Assembly: GCA_038040445.1 (NCBI GenBank)
Contig: JBBPIG010000017.1
Span: 62,001-126,000, forward strand
Direction of reading: 5' to 3'
DNA length: 64,000 bases
From: Acidobacteriota bacterium
Lineage (GTDB): Bacteria; Acidobacteriota; Blastocatellia; UBA7656
In this document: positions 52,887-61,572 of the stretch, one piece after another
Position numbering within the stretch: the first letter of the stretch is position 1
How the letters are laid out: every line of letters begins with the position of its first letter
Program-made: the position numbers and the translations under genes
The notes under the pieces: model-generated
Databases searched by the model: none
The model's input: only the letters and a program-made list of their open reading frames with translations
Told to the model about the DNA's origin: nothing

Positions 52887-53414
52887 TTAGTGCGGGAAGT
52901 AAATAGAGCGGGTAGACTGGGTTCCTGTGGGAGCAGGTCGATACGCGAGCGGAGAAGTATTGGCGGACGAAGAGGCCTGGTTGACTGGCGTTTGAACCTG
53001 CAGGCGCGGCTGCAGAGAGAAGATATTCGTCTGAGCTATACGTCTGAAAACCGATACTCCGCGCGCAACGTAACTTCGTGTTTCGCGGTAGGGCGGCACT
53101 CTATAGCCTGAGTTAATGACTGCATTCTCACCTGCGTTATAGCCCGCCAGCACCAGGTCAATCCTTCCTTCAAACATCATATTGAGGGTTCTGACATACC
53201 TTGCGGCAGCGTCGATCGATTGCAGAGGATCGTGCAAATCGCTGAGGGTGAGTAAGCCATACCTACGTCCGGTCGCAGGAATGAACTGCATCAATCCGCG
53301 GGCTCCTTTATGCGAGACAAGCTGCGGGCGAAAGCGCGTCTCAAGGTAAGCGATAGTCCACAGCGAGCCGAATAGATCGACCTGATCCTCTCGCTTGCCT
53401 TGATTTTGGCAACC
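52887..53414 (-). pseudogene. 5'-truncated lytic transglycosylase
   Basis: The frame is open from 53414 (a TGA stands at 53415-53417) but has no start codon before the active site. It still contains YLETRFRPQLVSHKGARGLM with the catalytic Glu, QFIPATGRRYGL, and AGYNAGENAVINSGYRVPPY of the SLT fold, then a low-complexity tail. From the first ATG only 135 residues would be made, without the catalytic Glu. Therefore it is most likely a remnant of a gene whose front was lost next to the repeat array. Confidence 0.7.
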
Positions 53415-53423
53415 TCACTTCCG

Positions 53424-53632
53424 TTGGCGTCAATAGCGCTTTAATCGCGCCAAATATGTGGAGTGTTTTTGGCGCGAAAGAGGCTTAATTAGCAAGAAGT
53501 GTCGGGAACTATTGGCGCGCACAGAGGTAATTGCGCCAGATATGGTAAAATCGAATGGCGCGAATAGGTTTAATTGCGCCAAACATGGTCGAAGTCCAAT
53601 GGCGCGAATAGAGCCTGATGGTTTGCCGGAAC
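53424..53632. repeat. Array of five palindromic repeats, period 43-45 bp
   Basis: Units start at 53424, 53469, 53512, 53555 and 53599. Each starts with TTGGCGCG or ATGGCGCG; four have a TAAT-like or AATT centre and several end with GCGCCAAATATGG, so single units are inverted repeats (GGCGC...GCGCC). Units 1, 3 and 4 are most complete; 2 and 5 are half sites. The array ends about 35 bases before the Fic gene. The layout looks like multiple operator sites or iterons. Confidence 0.8.
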
Positions 53633-53666
53633 GATTACTGAAGACCGCATCGAAGGGGAACTAGAA

Positions 53667-55031
53667 GTGCCGAGAAAAGTGACCGCCAAGATCGATGAAC
53701 AAGTGCTTGCGCATATCATAAGTTCGCCTGGAGGAATGGGCATCGACGCCCTGTCCAAATTGCTTGGCGACCAAATCAGTCGCCGATCACTCCAAAGACG
53801 TTTATCGGAATTAATCGCGGCTCGCAGACTGATATCCGAAAAGAAGGGGCGCTCGACCCGCTACTTGCTACCCCCGGCGGCAGGTGAAGCGAAGAGAGAG
53901 GAGAGTTCCGTTGCACTATCTCCATCAGGAGTCGAGGTAAGCCGGCAAGTGTGGAGGCCACTGGCTGAGCGCACCCCGGTTGGTTACAACCGCGAGTTTT
54001 TAGACAAGTACAGACCCAACAAAAGTAGCTACTTGACGCCAGAAACGATCGCGCATCTCAACCGTATCGGCCGTACTCCCGACTCAGAAAAACCAGCAGG
54101 CACCTACGCGCGTCACATTCTTGACCGGCTGCTGGTCGACCTATCGTGGGCATCGTCACAACTGGAAGGCAACACTTACTCGTGGCTTGACACGAAGCGG
54201 CTCATCGAGCACGGGCAGGCAGCCGAGGGCAAAGACGCGGCCGAGACCCAGATGATCTTGAATCACAAAGCTGCCATTGAGTTCCTCGTAGATTCAGCCG
54301 ACGACCTGGCGTTCAACAGGCAAACCATTCTCAATCTTCATGCGCTGCTCTCGGATAACCTGCTGCCGGACCCTGGCGCCAGCGGTCGGCTGCGGCGCAT
54401 CGGCGTTGGGATTAACGACTCGGTGTATCACCCGTTAGAGGCGCCACAGCTAATCGAAGAATGTTTTCAACAAGTCGTAGACACGGCCGCTGCCATTCGT
54501 GAGCCCTTCGAGCAGGCATTCTTCGCCATGGTGCACCTGCCCTACTTGCAGCCGTTCGAGAACGTAAACAAACGTGTCTCTCGGCTGGGGGCGAACATCC
54601 CGCTCGTCCGCCTCAACCTATGCCCGCTCTCATTCGTGGACGTGTCGGAGCGCGCCTACATCGCCGGGCTGCTGGGAGTCTACGAACTAAATCGCGTCGA
54701 GTTGTTGCGGGATGTCTTTGTGTGGGCCTACGAGCGATCTTGCCAGCGTTACGTCGCCATTAGCCAATCACTGGGGCAGCCCGACAGGTTTAGGCTCAGG
54801 TTCCGCAACGAACTTACTGAAGTAGTGAGCGAAGCCGTGCGCAACCTCGCGCGGCCCACTGTAGAAGTAGTGACCGCAGCAGCGGTGGACCGCGTGCCCC
54901 CGGAACACTTGGACGATTTCGTCCGAATGGCGGTTAGAGAATTAGACAACTTGCACGAAGGCAACTACGCTCGCTTCAAGTTGCGTCCGTCGGAGTACCA
55001 AGCCTGGCGAGAGTCTCTTCAGCGCGCGTGA
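53667..55031 (+). CDS. Fic-domain protein with N-terminal winged helix, altered active site
   Basis: GTG start with GAAGGGG before it; 454 residues. The N-terminal 70 residues form a winged-helix region (GMGIDALSKLLGDQISRRSL, QRRLSELIAARRLISEKKGR). An inhibitory-helix motif WASSQLEGNTYS fits the (S/T)xxxE(G/N) type. The Fic motif reads QPFENVNKRVSR (295-306), where the catalytic His is Gln and the metal-binding Asp/Glu is Asn. A Fic family with this motif form, and His five residues earlier (HLPYLQPF), exists, so it may have another activity or none. Fic enzymes transfer AMP to proteins. The repeat array upstream suggests autoregulation by its own winged helix. Confidence 0.87.
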   Translation: MPRKVTAKIDEQVLAHIISSPGGMGIDALSKLLGDQISRRSLQRRLSELIAARRLISEKKGRSTRYLLPPAAGEAKREESSVALSPSGVEVSRQVWRPLAERTPVGYNREFLDKYRPNKSSYLTPETIAHLNRIGRTPDSEKPAGTYARHILDRLLVDLSWASSQLEGNTYSWLDTKRLIEHGQAAEGKDAAETQMILNHKAAIEFLVDSADDLAFNRQTILNLHALLSDNLLPDPGASGRLRRIGVGINDSVYHPLEAPQLIEECFQQVVDTAAAIREPFEQAFFAMVHLPYLQPFENVNKRVSRLGANIPLVRLNLCPLSFVDVSERAYIAGLLGVYELNRVELLRDVFVWAYERSCQRYVAISQSLGQPDRFRLRFRNELTEVVSEAVRNLARPTVEVVTAAAVDRVPPEHLDDFVRMAVRELDNLHEGNYARFKLRPSEYQAWRESLQRA

Positions 55032-55148
55032 CACTTCACATGGCGCTGCTGTTACCACAGCAGAGCGCTGCTGGCGCCGGTGGTTCGCGGTCGCGGGCCG
55101 GGCCGGTTGGCCATGGCACCAACACGGGCGATGCCAGACTGGCGATGA

Positions 55149-57404
55149 TCATTTGAATTCTTCCAGGAAGATCAAGCTGACCGGGGCAGTCGGAATCGGT
55201 CTAAAGGCGCTGCCGGTTTGCAAGGCCGCCTGGTCCTCAAAGGTCTTCTCCCATGCAGCGAAGTCGACGCGCAATGATTTTACGGTGCCACGGATTTCTC
55301 GGGTGATCTTGATGAAACTCTGCAATGCGCTGACCGCGCCGATCGGGTTGAGGTTGGTTGCGATGTTCATCCCGGCATTAGCGATGTCGTAGGCGAGCTT
55401 GAGTTTCTCGCCGGTGGTCAGGCCTTCCTTCGCGAGCTTGGAATCCTCCAGACCCGGATAACGGACAAAGAGTCGCGTGTAGTTGTTGCCAAATCGGCGT
55501 CCCTGGGGACCTTCGGTGGGTGTAACCGCGGCCATAAAGATGGGCGACAGCGTGACCTCTTCTTTTGCAAGCTTCAACAAGAGCTGCCCGTTTTTGGTCT
55601 CGACTCTCCTGATCTCCGCGAGTGTTAGTGTGAGGGATTCGAAATCTTGCTCTCTGGAAGAACCCGGATCAACCACCAGGTCTCCCAAGCCATCTTCCCC
55701 GGCGGGTTTTGCGGGCGGAGTCGGTTTGGCTTTCTTGTCGTACGAGCACAAGAAGATGAGCCTTAAGCGATCGCGCCCGAGCTCGCATTTGACGGCGTGG
55801 TCCTGCTTGTGGCCGCGCAACTGTCCGTAAAACGAGACCGGCAGATTCTGAGCGAAAACCGCATCGAAGCAGCGCATAGCTGAACGCCCATCGTTGGCCT
55901 GGAGGAAAACCAGCCCCATTAGTTGATTGGCTTCCGCCCCTAGCGGGAAAAGCGCGAGAGCCGTAGACAGATGATCGCCGGCCTCAGCCAACTGTTGCTT
56001 GGCATAGGCAAAGGGAATTGAGAAACCTCCCACACGATTCAGGTGTTGGCTTTTCTTATAGAGCTTCTTGGTCGCCTTGGCGCGTTGCTTGTAAAGAGCG
56101 GCGCGGTCGTCCATTCCGTTGAAGGTCAGGTTCATTGCTCGATTGAGCAAATTCGAGAGGATGCCTTCGGCCGCATCGACCTCCTTGTCGTATGTGTCGC
56201 GCTTGATCTCGATGGTTTCAAGGTGCAGGCCTGCTGCGTCTCGGGCGGCCGCGTCGGATTCCAGTTCACGAAACCGATTGAAGTACTGTTGCGCCCGTTC
56301 TACATTGCCCATGGCTTCATACAGCAGTGCCAATCTCCACTGGGTGGGTGCGAAGCTGGGGTCCGTGGAGGCAGCCTTTTGAAACTCCACCAGGGCACGA
56401 TCGTACTTGCGCTCTTCGAGTGAGCGGGACGCCGATGAGTAAAGGGTGCGGACCTGGGCGCCCTTCTGTTCGGGCAGTTCGGCCAGGGCATTCAAGTCTG
56501 CGATCCGCAGCCGGACGCGGTCGGAGTCGACCGCCTTGGGAGACATCTGGAGATAGCGGGTGAGCAGGGCGGAAGCCTCGCCGGGTCTATCATTGTCTTC
56601 GGCGCAGTTCGCGAGGTCGAAACTATAGGTGGGGCTGTTGGCCGGAATAGAGCCCAGGCTCTTCAGTGCCTGACACAGACTCGAACTGCGGCGCGATGTC
56701 TTGGCGGGACTCGTGGCTGGGTCGCTGCTGACCGCGGCAGGGACTATGGAGGCATCCGGCTTTTCGGGTCCCCCTTGAAGCGAGGGCGGCCCCTCGTCGA
56801 GCGAAGTCTCAAAACCGATGCTATCGACAAGGCCGTTTACGCTGTCGACTCGACCGCGGTCGGCATCTTTCCAGGCTATAGCCTGCTCGCCGGTAACAAG
56901 GGCGCTTCGCAGTTGTTGGAGTTTGAGTCTTCGTTTGGGGTCCGGGCTTGCGCTAGTCGCCTGATCCAGATATGCCAGCGAGGTAGCAATGTCGCCTGTG
57001 CGCTGATAGCAAAGAGCCAGATCGTAAGAGAGAATCGCGGTCGATTCCCCCAGCTTCAATGCATCCTCGAGCGCCTCCGCGGCAGGTTTGAACTGGCCCT
57101 GATCGTAGAGCTTATGCGCCTTGCGCAGTGCGTCCTTAACCCGGTCATGAATCTCTTCGTCGATGTGCTTGATTCCCTGGATGGCGTCTTTGGTTTCCCA
57201 GAAAGCCTGGGAACTGACATAGCGGGAGCGGGCATCAAGCAATTGACCTGATTTCTCCAGGCCCTTAGCCTCCCTGATCAGGTCATTTGCTTGCTGCTCG
57301 AGAGCCTTCTTCTGAGCCTTTTCCTGATCGTCGGCAAAGGCCACGGGAGCCGACAGCAAAAGAAAGAAGGTCAACGTCAATGTTAATGCTATAGCAGATT
57401 TCAT
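55149..57404 (-). CDS. Large secreted TPR protein
   Basis: ATG 57404 is chosen because GGGAG stands eight bases before it and a signal peptide follows (IALTLTLTFFLLLSAPVAFA); 751 residues. Residues 25-190 and 260-430 are TPR helices (DQGQFKPAAEALEDALKLGE, KYDRALVEFQKAASTDPSFA). The C-terminal third contains a domain around FLCSYDKKAKPTPPAKPAGE and a stretch GEKLKLAYDIANAGMNIATN, not recognised. It may be an envelope scaffold. The tRNA gene lies 53 bases in front. Confidence 0.78.
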   Translation of the reverse strand: MKSAIALTLTLTFFLLLSAPVAFADDQEKAQKKALEQQANDLIREAKGLEKSGQLLDARSRYVSSQAFWETKDAIQGIKHIDEEIHDRVKDALRKAHKLYDQGQFKPAAEALEDALKLGESTAILSYDLALCYQRTGDIATSLAYLDQATSASPDPKRRLKLQQLRSALVTGEQAIAWKDADRGRVDSVNGLVDSIGFETSLDEGPPSLQGGPEKPDASIVPAAVSSDPATSPAKTSRRSSSLCQALKSLGSIPANSPTYSFDLANCAEDNDRPGEASALLTRYLQMSPKAVDSDRVRLRIADLNALAELPEQKGAQVRTLYSSASRSLEERKYDRALVEFQKAASTDPSFAPTQWRLALLYEAMGNVERAQQYFNRFRELESDAAARDAAGLHLETIEIKRDTYDKEVDAAEGILSNLLNRAMNLTFNGMDDRAALYKQRAKATKKLYKKSQHLNRVGGFSIPFAYAKQQLAEAGDHLSTALALFPLGAEANQLMGLVFLQANDGRSAMRCFDAVFAQNLPVSFYGQLRGHKQDHAVKCELGRDRLRLIFLCSYDKKAKPTPPAKPAGEDGLGDLVVDPGSSREQDFESLTLTLAEIRRVETKNGQLLLKLAKEEVTLSPIFMAAVTPTEGPQGRRFGNNYTRLFVRYPGLEDSKLAKEGLTTGEKLKLAYDIANAGMNIATNLNPIGAVSALQSFIKITREIRGTVKSLRVDFAAWEKTFEDQAALQTGSAFRPIPTAPVSLIFLEEFK

Positions 57405-57456
57405 GGTTACGCTCCCTATAGTCGAATTGGGTAAAGGTTGCAATTGTTGAAAGGAT

Positions 57457-57531
57457 TGGTGGCCCCTGGAGGATTCGAACCTCCAACCAAAGGATTATGA
57501 GTCCTCTGCTCTGCCGTTGAGCTAAGGGGCC
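57457..57531 (-). tRNA. tRNA with CAT anticodon (Met or lysidine-modified Ile2)
   Basis: The minus strand folds into a standard cloverleaf: acceptor GGCCCCT/AGGGGCC, D arm AGCTCAACGGCAGAGCA, anticodon arm GAGGACTCATAATCCTTTG with CAT, T arm GGAGGTTCGAATCCTCC, discriminator A, and an encoded CCA (57457-57459). The acceptor stem GGCCCC with AGCTCA resembles E. coli tRNA-Ile2 more than elongator Met, so TilS-modified Ile (AUA) is plausible. The sequence alone does not settle it. Confidence 0.93.
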
Positions 57532-57791
57532 TTCTGCCTTCAAACCGTGGAGCCATATAAGTCCGCGTTCGCTTTGCATGATGCCACCGCGCACCCGTTG
57601 GCAAACTTGCATCTTAGTTGCGCGAATTTCGCAGTGTCAAGCTTGAGCACTCTTCCATACTGCACGACGAACGAAGTGGTAGCGATGGTGATGTGATGAT
57701 GTAGTTGCGAAGCCTTGGACTCAGGTAACAAATAGATCGCAATGATCGCTACGCATCTCAACTCATCGAGTTCGCACTGCGGAGGTGTTGC

Positions 57792-59333
57792 TCAGTCCCC
57801 ATCGGGCGGCACTGTCTCCAACTGCTGGGCGCCGCCCACAACAGGCGCGGCTTTCATGAGCGCAAAGTAAACTATGCCCGACACGAAAAATCCTACGAAC
57901 CAACCATAGTCATAGAGTGGCCTCATCACCGGAATCAGCGCTCGCCCCTCCCCGAGTATCGGTGCACCTCCCCACGCCATCGCGCAACCGAGCAGCGTGG
58001 CCGCTACCGCTCGCCAATTCCAGCCGCCGGCGTAGGTGTAGATGCCGCGCGTCTTGTACAGATCGCCGAGCGCGAGGTGCTTGCGTCTTATCAACCAGTA
58101 ATCGGCGATTAACACTCCGGCAATCGAGCCTAGTCCACCTGAATACCCGCCGAGCCATTTAAAAACATAACCCGAGGGATCAGCCAGCAATCTCCACGGC
58201 TGCATCACGATTCCCAGAATGCCGGTAATCAGCCCGCCCAATCGAAACGTGATCAAGCGCGGAAAGGCGTTTGCAAAATCGTTAGCCGGAGAAACGACGT
58301 TGGCAGCGATGTTGACCGATAACGTCGCGACTACCACCGTGAACATCGAGATCGCCACTACGACGGGCTGAGTGAATTGACCAACTAACTGCACCGGGTC
58401 CCAGATCGTCCTTCCGAAGATAATAGCCGAGGCAGACGTGATGATGACGCCCATTGCGGCAAAGACTACCATCGTTGCGGGCAGCGCTACGGTTTGCCCT
58501 ATCGTCTGATCGCGCTGGCTTCGGCTGAATCTGGTGAAGTCAGGCATGTTCAGCGAGAGCGTGGACCAATAACCGATCATGCCGGTAAGCGACGGGATGA
58601 ACACCTTCCAGAAAGCTCCGAAGCTGCCGAACTTGTCTTCGCCGTGCATAATCGCGCCGAGGCCCTTGGCTTTCCACAACACCCAGACCATCAGTGCGAG
58701 GGCCATAACCAGCACGAACGGCGCGGCCCAGTTCTCAACCTTGCGCAGCAAATCCATGCCGCGATAGATGATGTAGATGTTGAGCAGCCAAAAGAGCAGA
58801 AACGAGATGTATTCAGTCGGCGTGTGCCCCGCGATGAGCGCAGGAGACCCGATCTTATCGCCGAGCAGCGTCTGCCATCCGGGCCACACTACGCGAATCA
58901 ACGTGTGCACGGCCTCTCCGCCGATCCACGCCTGAATGCCAAACCACCCACACGCGACTATTGCGCGCATGAGTGCGGGCAAGTTCGACCCTGTCGTCCC
59001 GTAGCTTGCGCGCGCGAACACGGGAAACGGAATGCCGTACTTCGTGCCGGGATGTGAGTTCAACAATATCGGCGCGAGTACGATTACGTTTCCCAACAAA
59101 ATCGTCACGAGCGCTTGCCACCAGTTCATGCCCAGGTCTATCAGGCTCGAAGCGAGCATATAAGTCGGGATGCAGTGAGCCATGCTGATCCACAATGCGG
59201 CGTAGTTGTAGGTGGTCCAATTGCGCTTCAGAATGGGAACAGGCGCGAGGTCTTCGTTCCACAACGGGCTATCGGAGACGTCTTCGTCGAGCTCGACGAA
59301 GTCCCGCGTATAAAGAGTCCCCAGAGAGGCCAT
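57792..59333 (-). CDS. NCS1-family nucleobase/hydantoin-type transporter
   Basis: A 513-residue protein with twelve membrane helices and NCS1 signatures: LWNEDLAPVPILKRNWTTYN, MAHCIPTYMLASSLIDLGM, ILLNSHPGTKYGIPFPVFAR and VACGWFGIQAWIGGEAVHTL. The family takes up purines, pyrimidines, allantoin, hydantoins or thiamine with sodium or protons. No catabolic genes stand beside it, so the substrate is open. There is a 260-base gap to the tRNA with nothing recognised in it. Confidence 0.92.
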   Translation of the reverse strand: MASLGTLYTRDFVELDEDVSDSPLWNEDLAPVPILKRNWTTYNYAALWISMAHCIPTYMLASSLIDLGMNWWQALVTILLGNVIVLAPILLNSHPGTKYGIPFPVFARASYGTTGSNLPALMRAIVACGWFGIQAWIGGEAVHTLIRVVWPGWQTLLGDKIGSPALIAGHTPTEYISFLLFWLLNIYIIYRGMDLLRKVENWAAPFVLVMALALMVWVLWKAKGLGAIMHGEDKFGSFGAFWKVFIPSLTGMIGYWSTLSLNMPDFTRFSRSQRDQTIGQTVALPATMVVFAAMGVIITSASAIIFGRTIWDPVQLVGQFTQPVVVAISMFTVVVATLSVNIAANVVSPANDFANAFPRLITFRLGGLITGILGIVMQPWRLLADPSGYVFKWLGGYSGGLGSIAGVLIADYWLIRRKHLALGDLYKTRGIYTYAGGWNWRAVAATLLGCAMAWGGAPILGEGRALIPVMRPLYDYGWFVGFFVSGIVYFALMKAAPVVGGAQQLETVPPDGD

Positions 59334-59372
59334 GCGTTCCTCCGATGAATGGGTTAGCGCATTCTAGCAGCA

Positions 59373-59741
59373 TCATCGCTTCGATTCATCATTTTTGTCG
59401 TTGGGATTTCTCTCCAGGTACGGTGTGACGCGTTCTTCGAGCAGTTGAACCAGCTCCGGATCCATGAGCTCGAACTGGTCGGGAATGTACAAACAGATGA
59501 TTCGTTTGCGCAGATAGATTTCTTTGAACGCGGAGTGAATGATGTTGCGCTGCCGCTTCTCCATGACGAAGATCAAGTCGGCCCACTCGAGCAGCTCAGT
59601 TGTAACCGGTACGGTAGCCTGTTTGCCGACACCGGCTGATTTGACCTCTAGTTGAGGACGGCCGCTGAAGACCGTTTCCGCAGTCGGGCTGCGCAAACGG
59701 TTCGCTTCGCAAACAAACAACACCTTCAGCTTTGTAGCCAT
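59373..59741 (-). CDS. Low-molecular-weight phosphatase-like protein
   Basis: A 122-residue protein with the LMW-phosphatase P-loop variant CEANRLRSPTAE (Cys-x5-Arg-Ser) at its N-terminus and the acidic loop YIPDQFELMDPELVQLL. It is shorter than LMW-PTP proper (about 155) and belongs to a family near arsenate reductases and LMW phosphatases. It lies 39 bases upstream of the transporter gene on the same strand and may be co-transcribed. Confidence 0.87.
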   Translation of the reverse strand: MATKLKVLFVCEANRLRSPTAETVFSGRPQLEVKSAGVGKQATVPVTTELLEWADLIFVMEKRQRNIIHSAFKEIYLRKRIICLYIPDQFELMDPELVQLLEERVTPYLERNPNDKNDESKR

Positions 59742-59896
59742 CTAACAACCTTGATTTGCAGAACGTTGCGCAGTGCCTCTCGAACGTTCACCTTCATGCA
59801 GCGAAACTCAAGAACCGGATACGCGCATGGCTAGGGGTTCGAAGCGCGGTCTCTCGAGCGCTCCTTCGTTCGAGCGGTTTGCTGCGTGCCGATTCC

Positions 59897-60307
59897 TCAA
59901 TCGTGTTGAATCGTGTAGTGGTGTCGTTGACCCAGCAAGCAGATAATGCCACCTGGCTGGTCAACAATGACGGTGAAGAAGCCCGTGATGTCACGGCCCA
60001 ATACGTCGATGTCCAGCGATCCCAACTCCGTTACCGCGGCGTAGTGACCGCGGAATACAACCTTGCCGGAATTCTCGCGGGTCAGCCGAATCTGAGTTTC
60101 AACGATGACGGAATCGGCGCCGCCACCCAAACCGCTGATGCCTTCGTGTGCTGTTATCGGTTGGAGACTCAGCTTTGCGAGAGTTGCCGCGCTGAACACG
60201 GTGCGATCGGCCCCGGTGTCGACCAGAAACTCGACCCACTCCCACGAATCATCGCCAGCCAAGACCTCGCCACGAACCATGGGTCTCACGACGCCGTCAT
60301 CACACAT
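59897..60307 (-). CDS. Small retropepsin-like aspartyl protease
   Basis: ATG 60307 overlaps the stop of the upstream gene by 8 bases; 136 residues. It has one retropepsin lobe: WVEFLVDTGADRTVFSAATL with Asp-Thr-Gly, then EGISGLGGGADSVIVETQIR and SLDIDVLGRDITGFFTVIVD. A single lobe means it must dimerise. It is the third retropepsin-type gene of the window. Pairs of this gene and the DUF5678-like gene occur in other soil bacteria and cyanobacteria; the role is unknown. Confidence 0.85.
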   Translation of the reverse strand: MCDDGVVRPMVRGEVLAGDDSWEWVEFLVDTGADRTVFSAATLAKLSLQPITAHEGISGLGGGADSVIVETQIRLTRENSGKVVFRGHYAAVTELGSLDIDVLGRDITGFFTVIVDQPGGIICLLGQRHHYTIQHD

Positions 60308-60620
60308 TAGCCACTTGCCATTTATCAGCATAGATACGGGCCATTTTCTCTCGAGGGATGTAGCGAAGCAGGGTACTACCGTTGTCTTCCGGATGTGCCG
60401 CTCTCGCCTGAGCAAGGACCTCTTCAGGGGTGTCAGCCACAAATAGTTCTTCACCCGCAACGCAGATGCACTTGCCGCGATGGCGCGAATAAACCTCTGG
60501 GATGTGAGCTTGCAACCACGCGGAGTTGCGATCAAAGCGCTCGTCCTGTGCTCGAGCCTTGGCCAACTCTTCGGGGTCGGTCACTTCTTCCATCACTATA
60601 TTGCTTTGCCAGTCTGCCAT
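60300..60620 (-). CDS. DUF5678-like small protein
   Basis: ATG 60620 is preceded by GAGGA; 106 residues. The core (HRGKCICVAGEELFVADTPE, EEVLAQARAAHPEDNGSTLL, RYIPREKMARIYA) matches the DUF5678 pattern. Its stop overlaps the start of the aspartyl-protease gene, so both are translated together. This gene pair is seen elsewhere with the same order. Function unknown. Confidence 0.8.
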   Translation of the reverse strand: MADWQSNIVMEEVTDPEELAKARAQDERFDRNSAWLQAHIPEVYSRHRGKCICVAGEELFVADTPEEVLAQARAAHPEDNGSTLLRYIPREKMARIYADKWQVANV

Positions 60621-60778
60621 GCTTAAGTCCTCGCGAAATAGGATTGGGTTCAGTGCCATTCTATCTTCGGTGCGGCGCTTGGGGCAATGCGAGGGTTTGA
60701 CGGGGCTAGTGGATCGTATCGAGCAGGCGGTCTGCTTTGGCGGGCTGTCATCTGCAACGTAATTCCAGATATCGAGAA

Positions 60779-60973
60779 TCAGGGCGCGCGAGCGGCTTCC
60801 TGAGAACTTGGCGCATTAACGTTGCTTTCTCCGCTTACTCTGCGCGAGCCGCCTTCGCTTTCGCGCTTCAGCTTTGATTGCTTCCATGTCGAGGGGGCAG
60901 AGTCTCCGCTGCCGAGACCCTCCTGAATGTCATTGCGAAGCCGCTCGAGTTTGATTTGCTGTCGGTGGGTCAT
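60779..60973 (-). CDS. Short ParD-like protein (degenerate?)
   Basis: 64 residues. The first half (QQIKLERLRNDIQEGLGSGD) resembles the C-terminal half of ParD-type antitoxins, including the Gly-x-Ser-Gly turn. The tail is low-complexity. It follows the antitoxin-like gene at 60979 by five bases in the place where a toxin would be expected, and no ParE follows. It may be a remnant. Confidence 0.45.
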   Translation of the reverse strand: MTHRQQIKLERLRNDIQEGLGSGDSAPSTWKQSKLKRESEGGSRRVSGESNVNAPSSQEAARAP

Positions 60974-60978
60974 CCGCC

Positions 60979-61203
60979 TCAGAAGGCCTCGTCTTCGCGC
61001 TCCAGCAGAACAAGGTTCGGCAGTATGCGGTTACCAAAGATGCGCTTGGCTCGCGCTTCCACGTCCGGCCATTTCACCGGCTTGGTGCTCGTTGCAAGGC
61101 GCGCCGGCTGATCTTCCTCGAGTGCAAGGACCGCGCTTAGGAATTTGCGCCGCTCACGAGGCGGCAGTGCTTTGACTTGCTTGATAAGCTCGCCGGTGCT
61201 CAT
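60979..61203 (-). CDS. Orphan antitoxin-like protein, paralogue of 46752-46976
   Basis: 74 residues from ATG 61203: MSTGELIKQVKALPPRERRK and VKWPDVEARAKRIFGNRILP, nearly the same as the antitoxin-like gene at 46752 (MSTGELVKQVKALPRRERQK). No PIN gene follows on this strand; instead there is a short ParD-like gene. It therefore looks like a copy that lost its toxin. Confidence 0.8.
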   Translation of the reverse strand: MSTGELIKQVKALPPRERRKFLSAVLALEEDQPARLATSTKPVKWPDVEARAKRIFGNRILPNLVLLEREDEAF

Positions 61204-61257
61204 GCCGTGAAGAATAGCTTGAGAGCTTTCTAGCTGCAAGCAATGCGCGATGTGTCG

Positions 61258-61572
61258 CTATGTGTAACTACCAGGCTGAATGCCGAACGGCCTACCCACC
61301 TTGTCAAGTTCTGCTTTGACGCGCTCCTCGTTGTAGCCGATCTGCCGAAGCAGCTTGGTGTAGTTCGCGATGGCGCCGCGCAACTGCGGATGCTGGTGGC
61401 CCGTGTCGGCGGTGAACCGGAGGAATATTTCCAAGTGGTGCCGCATCAGCGGCTCGGCCTCCGAGAGCCGCTTCGTGGCTTGGAGCAACAGCGCCAGGTT
61501 GTTGAGGCGGATGGCGACGTTGGGATGGTCAGGGCCGGAGATCTGCTCGTCAATCGCCAGCGCGCGGCGCAT
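61258..61572 (-). CDS. TPR tail of a split TIR-NB-ARC protein
   Basis: A 104-residue frame of tetratricopeptide type (kinesin-light-chain-like repeats: GPDHPNVAIRLNNLALLLQA, AEPLMRRHLEIF-like helices). It starts at ATG 61572-61570, sharing its first base with the TGA of the TIR-NB-ARC gene (TGATG). In full-length relatives such TPRs are fused to the NB-ARC protein. The frame before ATG also reads in TPR style (DRYAAEPLM), so it was once continuous. Coupled re-initiation is possible. Confidence 0.72.
   Translation of the reverse strand: MRRALAIDEQISGPDHPNVAIRLNNLALLLQATKRLSEAEPLMRHHLEIFLRFTADTGHQHPQLRGAIANYTKLLRQIGYNEERVKAELDKVGRPFGIQPGSYT

Noticed and set aside
53424-53632. CRISPR-like array
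   Set aside because: The spacers would be only about 10 bases, units vary in sequence, and no cas gene is present. It fits operator or iteron repeats better.
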